From: Rhodospirillales bacterium
GTDB taxonomy: Bacteria; Pseudomonadota; Alphaproteobacteria; Micavibrionales; Micavibrionaceae
Length of the DNA stretch: 64,000 bases
Direction of reading: 5' to 3'
Assembly: GCA_023898785.1 (NCBI GenBank)
Contig: CP060239.1
Span: 1,922,001-1,986,000, forward strand
The notes under the pieces were generated by a model. It searched no databases and had not been told where the DNA came from. It saw nothing but the letters and a program-made list of their open reading frames with translations. Numbering within the stretch: position 1 is the stretch's first letter; each line of letters starts with the position of its first letter. This document shows, piece by piece, positions 36,113 through 44,865 of the stretch. The position numbers and the translations under genes are program-made.

Positions 36113-37236
36113 TCCTGATCCTGATCCTGCTCTGTCGTCTCACCCTCAGCCATCCGAATCTTATCTGTATCTTCACCAGTCTTGGAATTTTTATCCTGCG
36201 CCTTTTCTATATCATCGCGTTTTTCAGGTGCGGGCTCATACCCTTCAATAAGATCCTTTGCTTCTTCAGGTGTTTCAATGAATGCAGCCTTCTCATGTTC
36301 AATAATAACATCGCCCTTAACTTCCAGTGAAGGGCGGCGGGCAATCGAAACCGGATAGCTATTACGCTCTTTCAGCGCCTTGCGAATCGCAGGCCAACGC
36401 AACCGATCTTGCCAGTCTCCTGCCGTTTTAACAATCAAACGCATCTCATCATTACTGATTTTCTCTTCCGGGACTTCGCCATATTCTTCCATCGCCACTG
36501 ACTGCGCCAAAGAAGGGTTAGCCTCCAAAAATAGTTCATCATCAATCCAGGCGACTTTTATCGGCTGATTAACCACTGTTACCTTCGTGCCCACAGGTAT
36601 AAGCTCAAATAACTCGGATATTTTTTCCGGATATAAACGAATGCAGCCAGAACTAACCCGCCGCCCAATTCCGAATGGCCGGTTGGTTCCATGCAGTGCA
36701 TATTGCGGCCATCCTAAATACAGCGCATGCGTACCCATCGGATTATCCGGTCCCTGATAATAAGCCTCTTTTAATGTCGGATCTGCCTTGCGCATCCGCG
36801 GCGTCGGACGCCAGACCGGCCCTTCCACTTTGCGCACAATTTCGGTTACCCCTTCCGGCGTACTAAGACCCTCACGCCCCACACCAATTGGCGTATGGTA
36901 AGGCGCTTCATCACCATTGATAAAAGCATACAGCCGCATATCTGCCAGATTAATCACGATGCCCTCTCTCGACGCATCGGGCAGCAAATGCCGCGTTGGC
37001 AAAATTAAATCAGTGCCTCGCCCCGGCATCCACGGATCCACATAAGGGTTAGCCGCACGAAGCTCTGTAAAACCCAGATTATAATCCCGCGCCAAATGAA
37101 TAAACGTATCTTCATACTTCGCATCATATTCAATCATGTCGCCGACATACGGCTTATCATAGCCTGCATAAGCCTGCGCACTGACCAGAGCCAAAAATAC
37201 AGAAACAAGAATTTGAAAAACGTACACCGTACGCAT
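36079..37236 (-). CDS. L,D-transpeptidase with LysM-like domain
   Basis: Periplasmic YkuD-family enzyme that forms 3-3 peptidoglycan crosslinks or attaches proteins to the wall. A signal peptide (to about residue 24, ending AQAYAG) precedes a LysM-like segment (about 30-85; YEDTFIHLARDYNLGFTELRAANPYVDPWMPGRG). The YkuD domain carries YALHGTN and the nucleophile motif VSSGCIRLYPE (Cys near residue 197). The C-terminal tail is acidic and ends in a DQDQDQD repeat encoded by tandem GATCCT units. The gene begins one base after the icd stop codon. Confidence 0.93.
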   Translation of the reverse strand: MRTVYVFQILVSVFLALVSAQAYAGYDKPYVGDMIEYDAKYEDTFIHLARDYNLGFTELRAANPYVDPWMPGRGTDLILPTRHLLPDASREGIVINLADMRLYAFINGDEAPYHTPIGVGREGLSTPEGVTEIVRKVEGPVWRPTPRMRKADPTLKEAYYQGPDNPMGTHALYLGWPQYALHGTNRPFGIGRRVSSGCIRLYPEKISELFELIPVGTKVTVVNQPIKVAWIDDELFLEANPSLAQSVAMEEYGEVPEEKISNDEMRLIVKTAGDWQDRLRWPAIRKALKERNSYPVSIARRPSLEVKGDVIIEHEKAAFIETPEEAKDLIEGYEPAPEKRDDIEKAQDKNSKTGEDTDKIRMAEGETTEQDQDQDQDNPARMLNP

Positions 37237-38448
37237 TTATTGCATTGCCTTTTCTAATCCAGCCACAACCTTATCAAGATATTCCTGTGTCGTCAGCCAT
37301 TTTTGTTGCTCACCAATCAAGAGCGCCAGATCCTTGGTCATGTGCCCGGCTTCAACAGTTTCCACACAAACCCGCTCCAGCGTATCGGCAAAATCAACGA
37401 CCTCCGGCGTCCCGTCAAATTCCCCGCGATATTTGAGTCCGCGCGTCCAGGCAAAAATCGAAGCAATCGGATTGGTCGAAGTCGGATTGCCTTTTTGATG
37501 TTCGCGGTAATGGCGCGTCACTGTTCCGTGCGCCGCTTCCGCCTCAACGCATTTCCCATCCGGTGTCAGCAAAACAGAAGTCATCAACCCCAGTGATCCA
37601 AATCCCTGCGCGACAATATCGCTCTGTACGTCTCCGTCATAATTCTTGCACGCCCAGACAAACCCGCCCTTGGATTTAATCGCCTGCGCCACCATGTCAT
37701 CAATTAAACGGTGTTCGTACCACAAATCATGCTTCTCAAAATCGGCTTTAAATTCCTCATCAAAAATTTGCTGGAAAATCTCGATGAATTTCCCGTCATA
37801 TTGTTTCAGGATCGTATTTTTCGTTGACATATAAACTGGATATTTTCGGCTAAGCCCATAATTAAAAGAGCTTCTTGCAAAGCCTTCAATGCTTTCGTCC
37901 AGATTATACATCGCCATCCCCACGCCGCTGGATGGAAAATCAAACACCTCATGCACTTCCGGCTCTCCGCCTTCGGGCGTATAAACCAGCTCCAGCTTAC
38001 CCGGCCCCGGCACCTTAATGTCCGTGGCCTTATACTGATCGCCGAAAGCATGACGGCCAATGACAATCGGCTCTATCCAGCCCGGCACATATTTCGGTAC
38101 ATTTGCAGTGGTTATCGGCTCGCGAAACACCGTCCCGTTCAAAATATTGCGGATTGTCCCGTTCGGAGACTTCCACATTTTCTTAAGGCCAAATTCCTCC
38201 ACCCGTGCCTCGTCCGGCGTAATCGTTGCGCACTTCACACCCACGCCATGCTCTTTTATAGCATTCGCAGCCATCACAGTAATCTGGTCATCGCTCGCAT
38301 CGCGACTTTGAATCGACAAGTCAAAATATTTCAAATCGACATCGAGATACGGCAGGATTAAACGCTCCTTGATAAACGCCCAAATAATGCGCGTCATCTC
38401 ATCGCCATCAATTTCAACAATCGGATTTTTAACTTTAATTTTTGTCAT
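37237..38448 (-). CDS. icd: NADP-dependent isocitrate dehydrogenase, dimeric eukaryote-like type
   Basis: TCA-cycle enzyme converting isocitrate to 2-oxoglutarate with NADP. The 403-residue protein has VEIDGDEMTRIIWAFIKE near its N-terminus, KMWKSPNGTIRNILNGTVFREPI for the substrate loop, YDGDVQSDIVAQGFGSLGLMTS for metal-binding Asp residues, and EAAHGTVTRHYREHQKG. It resembles the subfamily shared by alphaproteobacteria and mitochondria. The start codon overlaps the end of the upstream membrane gene by 14 bp. Confidence 0.96.
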   Translation of the reverse strand: MTKIKVKNPIVEIDGDEMTRIIWAFIKERLILPYLDVDLKYFDLSIQSRDASDDQITVMAANAIKEHGVGVKCATITPDEARVEEFGLKKMWKSPNGTIRNILNGTVFREPITTANVPKYVPGWIEPIVIGRHAFGDQYKATDIKVPGPGKLELVYTPEGGEPEVHEVFDFPSSGVGMAMYNLDESIEGFARSSFNYGLSRKYPVYMSTKNTILKQYDGKFIEIFQQIFDEEFKADFEKHDLWYEHRLIDDMVAQAIKSKGGFVWACKNYDGDVQSDIVAQGFGSLGLMTSVLLTPDGKCVEAEAAHGTVTRHYREHQKGNPTSTNPIASIFAWTRGLKYRGEFDGTPEVVDFADTLERVCVETVEAGHMTKDLALLIGEQQKWLTTQEYLDKVVAGLEKAMQ

Positions 38449-39358
38449 TTTCGAGTACGAGCCTTTTATAAATGATGCTTAAAAATATAATATCAGCAAG
38501 AACGCAGACGTAATAAACACCTAAACTTGCATAATAACGAATCCAGCCTACGTGAAAAAGAATATCCTCCCTAAAAGGAGAGGAATCGGATAACAAACCC
38601 ATCTTAAAAGCATAGACATAGACCAGATTTATAGCTGAATTAAAACCATCATAGGGCAAGTATATCAGGGACACTATAATTAAAATCCGAAAGATATTCC
38701 CTTTAACAGCTTTGACCATTTCAGAAATATTTTTAAAAGCATAAGAATCGTGGAGCGCCAAAAACGGAAAAACCAAAACCAGAACGGTATAAACCAAAAG
38801 TTCTAAAAACTGTAAAAAATAGACAATGCCCGTATAAAGGAATGCAGAATGCGTTAAATCAGCTTGTATCCAACCAGAAAGCCCATCAGCCGCCAGGTTA
38901 TTCAACCAATAAAGTCTAAAAACATCCTGAAGCAATAAGAAAAAGACGCCCAATAACGAGGAAAAAAGCGCAAACACAAATTCCCGGCGGCCAAACCGAA
39001 AATAATAGGGGAGCTTAAAAACCGTTTTGAGTTCGGGAATGCCTTTTTTGTACTCGATATATTTTATGTCCGGTTTTTCGTCCAGAATAAAAAAGCGGTA
39101 CAACGCAACCATAAAAACCGACGTCATAAAGGTTTCAAAGACAAACCAGTAATCAAAGAAATCGGCGCCCCCGCCTGCATTCAACAGGTCCGTGCTGATA
39201 AAAAGACGAAATTCGGGAAAAAACCAGAATATAGAATACCACACAAAAATCAAAGCCAGAGGCAACCAGACAACAGGCGACCAGATAGCGCGTGTTCTAT
39301 TCACTTGCGCATAAGATTCCTTGACCATTGGCCAGATTTTAACTTTGATCTTGGACAT
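38435..39358 (-). CDS. Multi-spanning membrane protein, unknown
   Basis: 307 residues from the chosen ATG with about six predicted transmembrane helices (WSPVVWLPLALIFVWYSIFWFF; FVFALFSSLLGVFFLLLQDVF; FLYTGIVYFLQFLELLVYTVLVLVFPFLAL; ILIIVSLIYLPYDGF; YASLGVYYVCVLADIIFLSII). AAAAGG 8 bp before ATG at 39358 supports this start over one 33 bp upstream. It resembles no family I can name. AT-rich relative to icd, which it overlaps. Confidence 0.75.
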   Translation of the reverse strand: MSKIKVKIWPMVKESYAQVNRTRAIWSPVVWLPLALIFVWYSIFWFFPEFRLFISTDLLNAGGGADFFDYWFVFETFMTSVFMVALYRFFILDEKPDIKYIEYKKGIPELKTVFKLPYYFRFGRREFVFALFSSLLGVFFLLLQDVFRLYWLNNLAADGLSGWIQADLTHSAFLYTGIVYFLQFLELLVYTVLVLVFPFLALHDSYAFKNISEMVKAVKGNIFRILIIVSLIYLPYDGFNSAINLVYVYAFKMGLLSDSSPFREDILFHVGWIRYYASLGVYYVCVLADIIFLSIIYKRLVLENDKN

Positions 39359-39376
39359 AAAAAAACCTTTTAAAAA

Positions 39377-39454
39377 ACCACAGATACACACGGATTAACA
39401 CAGATACGCTATATGCTCAAAACATCTGTGTCTATGCTGTGTTCAGAGGTGGTT
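39377..39454. repeat. Inverted repeat of the CCACAGAT...ATCTGTGG class
   Basis: Left arm AACCACAGATACACAC...AACACAGATA (39377-39407) is mirrored by ATCTGTGTCTATG...AGAGGTGGTT (39424-39454). On the minus strand the hairpin is followed by a T-run, so it may end transcription of the gene at 39453-39785. The same motif class is scattered in many bacterial genomes. Confidence 0.7.
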
Positions 39455-39785
39455 AAAATAATTTTTCCACTTCATCCTGAAGGCGTGCAAACGCTTTATC
39501 AAACACTCCGCTTTTAATCACGCGCCCCTTATCCTGCAAATATACCTCATACATCGTTGCGCGCGGCCCCACTTTACGGATCACAAACTGTAGGTACGGG
39601 CTCATATGCTCGGATTTGCAATAGGTATAGCTGGCCACGCCCTCATCAAAATCGCACTCCACACTGCGATAAGTCAAAACGCCCGCTGCTGCCGCGCGCA
39701 AATACAATCCGTCAAGTTTCTTGAACTGCGCATTGGTAAAACCTGAAGCATGACTCGCCCTTGAAAAAGGGATAATTTCTGACAT
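39453..39785 (-). CDS. Hypothetical small protein
   Basis: 110-residue soluble protein, not recognised. It has a mixed alpha/beta pattern and ends FDKAFARLQDEVEKLF. A standard ATG start lies 40 bp from the divergent peroxiredoxin-like gene. Its stop codon touches the repeat at 39377-39454. Confidence 0.7.
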   Translation of the reverse strand: MSEIIPFSRASHASGFTNAQFKKLDGLYLRAAAAGVLTYRSVECDFDEGVASYTYCKSEHMSPYLQFVIRKVGPRATMYEVYLQDKGRVIKSGVFDKAFARLQDEVEKLF

Positions 39786-39825
39786 ATGTTCATCATACCA
39801 CTTTTTTTAGTAAAGGAGAACAGCC

Positions 39826-40377
39826 ATGGCCTTACTCGAAACACCTTTAAAAGACGACAATTTCTACGCTCCGGATTTCAAACTCCAAAATATCGACGGC
39901 AAATTTCTGACCTATAATGACATTAAAGGCAAAAAAGGCACCGTTATCGCCTTCATCTGCAACCATTGCCCGTACGTTCAGGCAATCATCGAACGATTTG
40001 TACAAGACGCCCAAACTCTGCAAGATCTCGGCATTGCCGTCGCCGCCATCATGCCCAACGATACCGGCAACTACCCGGCCGACTCGCAAGAAAACATGGT
40101 GCTCTTCGCTGAAGAAAACGGCTTCACCTTCCCTTATTTAATCGACGAAACGCAAGAAGTCGCGAGAAGCTATGGCGCCGTATGCACCCCCGACATCTTC
40201 GGCTTTAATGCCAATGGCCAGCTTCAATATCGCGGCCGTCTTGATTCCGCCGGCCCCAACGAAGCGACCTCCAAAACGGTCAAAGAACTCGTAAACGCCA
40301 TGACACAAATCGCTCAAGATGGCGTCGGCCCCGCCAACCAAACCCCATCTATGGGTTGTTCAATTAAATGGAAATAA
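39826..40377 (+). CDS. Thioredoxin-fold peroxiredoxin-like protein
   Basis: 183-residue AhpC/TSA-superfamily protein. The active-site region reads FICNHCPYVQAIIERF (CxxC-type CNHC at about residues 45-48), followed by AIMPNDTGNYPADSQENM and YGAVCTPDIFGFNANGQLQYRGRLD. This pattern is the common cytoplasmic CNHCPYV subgroup, predicted to be a thiol reductase rather than a peroxidase. Good AGGAG ribosome site (AAAGGAGAACAGCC before ATG). Confidence 0.9.
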   Translation: MALLETPLKDDNFYAPDFKLQNIDGKFLTYNDIKGKKGTVIAFICNHCPYVQAIIERFVQDAQTLQDLGIAVAAIMPNDTGNYPADSQENMVLFAEENGFTFPYLIDETQEVARSYGAVCTPDIFGFNANGQLQYRGRLDSAGPNEATSKTVKELVNAMTQIAQDGVGPANQTPSMGCSIKWK

Positions 40378-40454
40378 AAAATAACGTTGCGATCTTCGCG
40401 TGACTTTTTTGATCTTCATGCTAAAAAGAAGCGAAGAAATAGAAGGAGTAACAC

Positions 40455-41135
40455 ATGGCCGACTTGTTCCGCGAGGTAGACGAAGCAATGCGCCAGGAGC
40501 GCGTCGAGAAATTCTGGGCCGAAAATAAAACCTACATCATCGGCGTCATTCTCGGCACAATTTTACTGACCGGGCTAATTTCCGGCTATCGCAGTTGGAA
40601 TTCCAGTGTCAAAGAAAAGCAAACCGCCGCGCTCATTGCCCTGCAAGAATCCCCGGAATATCCCGACAACATTTTGACCGCCGAAAAGCTTCCAATGCGC
40701 GCAGGCCTGCGCGGTATAGCCTTTTTGCAAGCAGCCGGAAAATTCCTCGATCAGGATAAAACCGAAGACGCTCTCATGCTATATAAACGCATCAGCCATG
40801 ACAAAGCACTTCCCGATGAACTTAAAGATCTCGGCACACTCATGAGCGTACGCTTGCAAATAGACCAAGACGATCAGGGTGGCCAGGCCTTGCTTGATCA
40901 ACTCATACCGCTGATAAGCAATCCTCAAAGCCCATGGGTCCATCATGCCCGTATCGAAGCGGCTCTTATCACCGCCGATAAACTTGGCGATTACAAGGGC
41001 GCACTTACACATCTCAATGCTGTGCTCGATACGCCTGATTTGCCACAAAGCCTGACTGGTCGTGCTCGTGCCCTGGCGCATCTGTACGACATGAAAAATA
41101 AATCCGTATCAGAAAAACAAGATGAAACAGGATAA
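40455..41135 (+). CDS. YfgM-like membrane-anchored tetratricopeptide protein
   Basis: 226-residue protein with one N-terminal transmembrane helix (TYIIGVILGTILLTGLISGY, about residues 27-46) and periplasmic TPR helices. The start ADLFREVDEAMRQERVEKFW is typical of the alphaproteobacterial members. E. coli YfgM is a SecYEG-associated periplasmic chaperone. AGAAGGAG precedes ATG. First gene of the yfgM-bamB-der operon, with only 6 bp to bamB. Confidence 0.9.
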   Translation: MADLFREVDEAMRQERVEKFWAENKTYIIGVILGTILLTGLISGYRSWNSSVKEKQTAALIALQESPEYPDNILTAEKLPMRAGLRGIAFLQAAGKFLDQDKTEDALMLYKRISHDKALPDELKDLGTLMSVRLQIDQDDQGGQALLDQLIPLISNPQSPWVHHARIEAALITADKLGDYKGALTHLNAVLDTPDLPQSLTGRARALAHLYDMKNKSVSEKQDETG

Positions 41136-41141
41136 TATCCC

Positions 41142-42467
41142 ATGATCAAACGCTGTCTATGCCTTACTTCCCTTGTCCTTCTGACCGTTTTCCTCTCCGG
41201 CTGCGGCGCTTCCGGCTGGTTTGAAAAAGACGGCCCACCACCGCTTGAAGGTGAACGCATCAGCGTCATGCAAATGCAGAAAAATCTCGAACCGGACAAT
41301 CCGGTTCTGGAAAGCCAGGGGCTTTTAGCGCCAGCAGAATGGAACAACGAATTCTGGCCGCAAGTCGGAGGTTACCCGAACCATTCAATGCAAAACCTCT
41401 CCTTGCCTGCCAGTCCTTTAAAACGTCTTTGGAGTGCTAATATTGGCGATGGTGCCACTGATGAACTGCCACTTATTACACAACCCATTATCATCGATAA
41501 TCGGATATTTACACTCGATACCGACAACCGCCTGTCTGCTTTCAATATCGAAAACGGCAAAAAACTCTGGGACACAGACGTGCAGGCCGAAAACGAAGAT
41601 GACCCTGTTATTGCCGGCGGTATTGCTTTCAGTGGCAGTATGCTGTACGTCACCAATGGCTATAACGAAGTGTTAGCTGTAAAACCGGATGATGGCCAGA
41701 TCATATGGCGCAAAACCATACCCGCCCCGTCACGCGCCGCTCCCACCATCATGGAAGAACGCGTCTTTGTCACCACACTTGATGGCCGTGTCATGGCTTT
41801 AAACGCCAAAGACGGCAGCATCCTGTGGGAATATACTGGCATCAGCGATGACGCCACCTTAGTCGGCGCAGCCTCTCCAGCGGCCAATCAGGACATCGTC
41901 GTGCCCGTCTTTTCATCCGGTGAAATCACCGCCTTGCGTATAGAAAACGGTTCCATTGCCTGGTCGGACAATCTCTCAAATGTCCGCAGCTTTGGCGGAT
42001 TGTCGACCATTTCAGACATCCGCGCTTTGCCTGTAATGGATAAAGGTGTCGTTTTTGCCATCAGCTTTTCCGGCCGCCTCGTCGCTATCGACGAGCGCAC
42101 CGGCACACGCATCTGGCAACGCGAGATCAGCGGATCGCAAACCCCGTGGATGGCCGGAAATCATATCTTTGTGCTATCCTCCGAAAACCAGCTCATTGCG
42201 CTGGGCCGCGAAAACGGCTCCATCCGCTGGACGACAGAACTCCCACGCTTCGAAGATGATGATCCTCAAGTTTTTAACGGCCCCGTTCTGGCCGGAGGAC
42301 GTTTAATCTTAGCCGGAACAGATGGCCGCGTCATCGAAATCGCGCCGGAAAACGGCAAAATCCTGGGCGAATGGGATGCGGGCGCCACCGTATCGACAAG
42401 CCCTGTTATTGCTGGTGGAACGCTCTACCTGCTCACCAATGACGGAACCCTGACCGCTTATCGCTAG
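41142..42467 (+). CDS. bamB: Outer membrane assembly factor BamB
   Basis: Lipoprotein of the beta-barrel assembly (BAM) complex. The signal peptide ends in lipobox LSGCG (Cys about residue 21). The rest is an eight-bladed beta-propeller with PQQ-type repeats, each with a DGRVxALNAKDGSILWEY-like blade. 441 residues is slightly longer than the E. coli protein. Between yfgM and der, the conserved operon position. Confidence 0.94.
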   Translation: MIKRCLCLTSLVLLTVFLSGCGASGWFEKDGPPPLEGERISVMQMQKNLEPDNPVLESQGLLAPAEWNNEFWPQVGGYPNHSMQNLSLPASPLKRLWSANIGDGATDELPLITQPIIIDNRIFTLDTDNRLSAFNIENGKKLWDTDVQAENEDDPVIAGGIAFSGSMLYVTNGYNEVLAVKPDDGQIIWRKTIPAPSRAAPTIMEERVFVTTLDGRVMALNAKDGSILWEYTGISDDATLVGAASPAANQDIVVPVFSSGEITALRIENGSIAWSDNLSNVRSFGGLSTISDIRALPVMDKGVVFAISFSGRLVAIDERTGTRIWQREISGSQTPWMAGNHIFVLSSENQLIALGRENGSIRWTTELPRFEDDDPQVFNGPVLAGGRLILAGTDGRVIEIAPENGKILGEWDAGATVSTSPVIAGGTLYLLTNDGTLTAYR

Positions 42468-42500
42468 ACAGTTTCACAAGAACCATGTAAACAAGCGCAC

Positions 42501-43940
42501 ATGTTTACACTCGCGCTCGTTGGAAGACCAAACGTAGGAAAGTCAGCCCTCTTCAATCGCCTGGCCGGAAAAAAGCTGGCGATTGTCGATGATACGCCGG
42601 GCATCACTCGCGATTGGCGCAGCGCTGAAGGGGCGCTGTTCGACCACACCTTACGCATCATCGACACCGCCGGTCTCGAAGAAAGCTTTGATGACTCTAT
42701 TCAAGGCCGTATGCGCCAGCAAACCGAGGCCGCTCTCAAAAACGCTGATGCTGTACTCTTCATCATCGATGGTCGCGCCGGTCTCACCCCGCTTGACGAA
42801 CATTTCGCAGGTTGGTTGCGCAAACAAAAAAAACCTGTGATTCTAGCCGTTAATAAAGGTGAAAACGAAAAAGCGATTGCAACCACAATCGGTGAAGCCT
42901 TTCGGCTAGGTCTTGGCGAACCCATCGGTATCTCCGCCGAACACGGCATCGGTATGGAAGAACTTTACCATGCGCTCGAACCTCTCATTTCCAAAACCGA
43001 CACCACCAACGACGGTGAAGAAAATTCCCTCTCCTTTGAGGGAGAGGGTTGGGGTGAGGAGGGATTAGATGATCTCGAAGGCTGTGAAGATTTTACTTTC
43101 AATCAGGATGAAGACGATCCTGAAAAACCGCTTAAAATCGCCATTGTCGGCCGCCCCAATGTCGGAAAATCCACGTTGCTCAATTCCATCGTCAATGACC
43201 AGCGCGTCATGACCGGCCCCGAAGCCGGTATTACCCGCGATGCTATTGCTGTGGATTGGGATTATAAAGACCGCAGCTTCAAATTGGTTGACACCGCCGG
43301 TATGCGCAGGAAAAGCAAGGTTCAGGATAATATAGAGAAAATGAGCGTCGAAGATTCCATGCGCGCTATTCGCCTCGCTCAAATCGTCATCCTCGTCATC
43401 GACGGCAATGCGATTTTTGAAAAACAAGATCTCCAAATTGCCGAACATATCATCAATGAGGGCCGCGCGCTGGTTGTTGCCGTCAACAAATGGGATAGCG
43501 TGCGTGATCGTGATGAAGCCCTTGAAGAATTGGCATACAAGGCTGAAACTTCACTCGCCCAGCTCAAAGACATCCCCTACCAAACTATTTCAGCCCTTAA
43601 CGGCAAGAATATCAACAAACTGCTTGATCGCTGTCTGGACACGTACACTATTTGGAACAAGCGTATCTCTACCGCCGGTCTCAACCGCTGGCTGGCAAAA
43701 ATGGAAAGCCAAAATCCCGCTCCGCTGATCTCCGGACGTTCAAACCGTTTGAAATATATCACCCAGATTAAAACCCGTCCGCCGACTTTCGCCCTGTGGG
43801 TTGCCCGACCTGATAAGTTGCCTGAATCGCATAAACGATTCATTATCAATGGTCTGCGTCGTGATTACAAGATTCCCGGCGTCCCCATACGCCTGCTTGT
43901 ACGCAAATCTAAAAACCCGTACGCAGAAACAAAAAAATAG
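42501..43940 (+). CDS. der: GTPase Der (EngA), with palindromic repeat inserted in the linker
   Basis: Essential double-GTPase for 50S ribosome assembly. The first G domain has GRPNVGKSALFNRL, DTPGITRD, DTAGLEES and NKGE; here the G4 motif NKxD is NKGE. The second G domain has GRPNVGKSTLLNSI, DTAGMRRKSKV and NKWD. A C-terminal KH-like domain follows (RPPTFALWVARPDKLPESHKRFIINGLR). 479 residues. The acidic linker between G domains contains SLSFEGEGWGEEG, encoded by a palindromic repeat (43027-43060), as discussed separately. Confidence 0.96.
   Translation: MFTLALVGRPNVGKSALFNRLAGKKLAIVDDTPGITRDWRSAEGALFDHTLRIIDTAGLEESFDDSIQGRMRQQTEAALKNADAVLFIIDGRAGLTPLDEHFAGWLRKQKKPVILAVNKGENEKAIATTIGEAFRLGLGEPIGISAEHGIGMEELYHALEPLISKTDTTNDGEENSLSFEGEGWGEEGLDDLEGCEDFTFNQDEDDPEKPLKIAIVGRPNVGKSTLLNSIVNDQRVMTGPEAGITRDAIAVDWDYKDRSFKLVDTAGMRRKSKVQDNIEKMSVEDSMRAIRLAQIVILVIDGNAIFEKQDLQIAEHIINEGRALVVAVNKWDSVRDRDEALEELAYKAETSLAQLKDIPYQTISALNGKNINKLLDRCLDTYTIWNKRISTAGLNRWLAKMESQNPAPLISGRSNRLKYITQIKTRPPTFALWVARPDKLPESHKRFIINGLRRDYKIPGVPIRLLVRKSKNPYAETKK
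43027..43060. repeat. Palindromic repeat inserted in frame in der
   Basis: CCCTCTCC (43027-43034) pairs with GGAGAGGG (43041-43048) and is followed by TTGGGGTGAGG. This is the widespread CCCTCTCC-TTTGAGG-GAGAGGGTTGGGGTGAGG element usually seen between genes. Here it is translated as SLSFEGEGWGEE within the linker of Der. Confidence 0.85.
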
Positions 43941-43995
43941 TGATTGTGCCTAATTCTCAACTTCTTTTAAAGGATTGAAATAGAAAGAAGAACGA

Positions 43996-44068
43996 AACCC
44001 CGGCGAAAAGCCGGGGTCCATGGAATTTGACTATGTATCATATGGACCCCGCATCAAGTGCGGGGTTT
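43996..44068. repeat. Twin-hairpin palindromic element after der
   Basis: ACCCCGGC-GAAAA-GCCGGGGT (43996-44017) and GGACCCCGCA-TCAAG-TGCGGGGTTT (44045-44068) form two hairpins 27 bp apart, and the outer parts also pair (GGGGTCCATGG with CATATGGACCCC). It is probably a dispersed repeat and probably also the bidirectional terminator between der and the convergent pilin-like gene. The rest of 43941-44202 shows nothing else. Confidence 0.7.
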
Positions 44069-44202
44069 CACGGGGTTTTGTATTTCGCTGAAAAGAAGAA
44101 AGTTGAGAATAGCGTTGATTATAGCTGTTTCTACGGTCATTTATAGATTTAGCTATAAATACGCCAAACATTGACTGCTAAAGTGGTATAGATCCTTGTT
44201 TT

Positions 44203-44862
44203 TTAACGTTTGATCAGGACCTGGTAGAAGAAGGGTTCGGTGGAGCCGGCGTTGTCGTAGTCAATGCAGCCTGCTTCCTGGCCTGCAGCCAAATCGATAG
44301 TTTCGGTCAGCGTAAACGTGCCGGTGAAGGCGGTGAAATCGACATCGCTTTCCGTGCCGGCGTAAGAGGCACCGAGCATGCGGTTGATTTGGGCGCAAAT
44401 TGAGGTTTTGACGTTTGGCAGGATGATGAGCAAGTCGGGCGCGCCTGTGCCGACATCCAGTACGTCATTGGTGGCATTGAAAATCCATTCGCTGGCGTCA
44501 TTGACGCCGCTGGGCGGGCTGGAATAGGTAAGGCCTGCGCCGCCTGCGTCGAACAGCTTACAATCGGTTATGGTACAGTTGGCGTTGTAGTAAGTGTCGG
44601 AGCCGTCTTCTGTATTGTCGCCATTGCTGTCATGCCAGAAAGACATATCGTTTTCAGAGACGCCGCGCAGGCGCATTTGCTGGATTCCGGCTTCGATGCT
44701 TTTGGCTGTGCGCAGGATCTGGCTGGCTTTGACGCGTTGCTGTTCAATATCGCCGCTTTGATCGACGGTTGATCCGCTACGGCTGAGCACCATTGTGAGC
44801 GCGGCGAGCAGTGCGACGGCGATGAGAATAAACCACAGGACATTTCCGCGTTCAGTGTACAT
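44203..44862 (-). CDS. Pilin-like or pseudopilin-like membrane-anchored protein
   Basis: 219 residues. One N-terminal hydrophobic helix (GNVLWFILIAVALLAALTMVLSRSG, about residues 6-30) directly follows the short leader MYTER, the layout of type IV pilin-like proteins, though no clear G-F/M-T-x-x-E prepilin site is present. The remainder is exported, with Asp/Asn-rich loops and four to five cysteines (NCTITDCKLF, TSICAQIN, EAGCIDYD) that may form disulfides. It sits 3 bp downstream of the amino-acid dehydrogenase gene on the same strand; a functional link is unlikely. Confidence 0.7.
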   Translation of the reverse strand: MYTERGNVLWFILIAVALLAALTMVLSRSGSTVDQSGDIEQQRVKASQILRTAKSIEAGIQQMRLRGVSENDMSFWHDSNGDNTEDGSDTYYNANCTITDCKLFDAGGAGLTYSSPPSGVNDASEWIFNATNDVLDVGTGAPDLLIILPNVKTSICAQINRMLGASYAGTESDVDFTAFTGTFTLTETIDLAAGQEAGCIDYDNAGSTEPFFYQVLIKR

Positions 44863-44865
44863 GCT

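Noticed and set aside
36108..36135. GATCCT tandem repeat as a phase-variation tract
   Set aside because: Only about four units; a unit gain changes only the DQ tail of the transpeptidase and keeps the frame.
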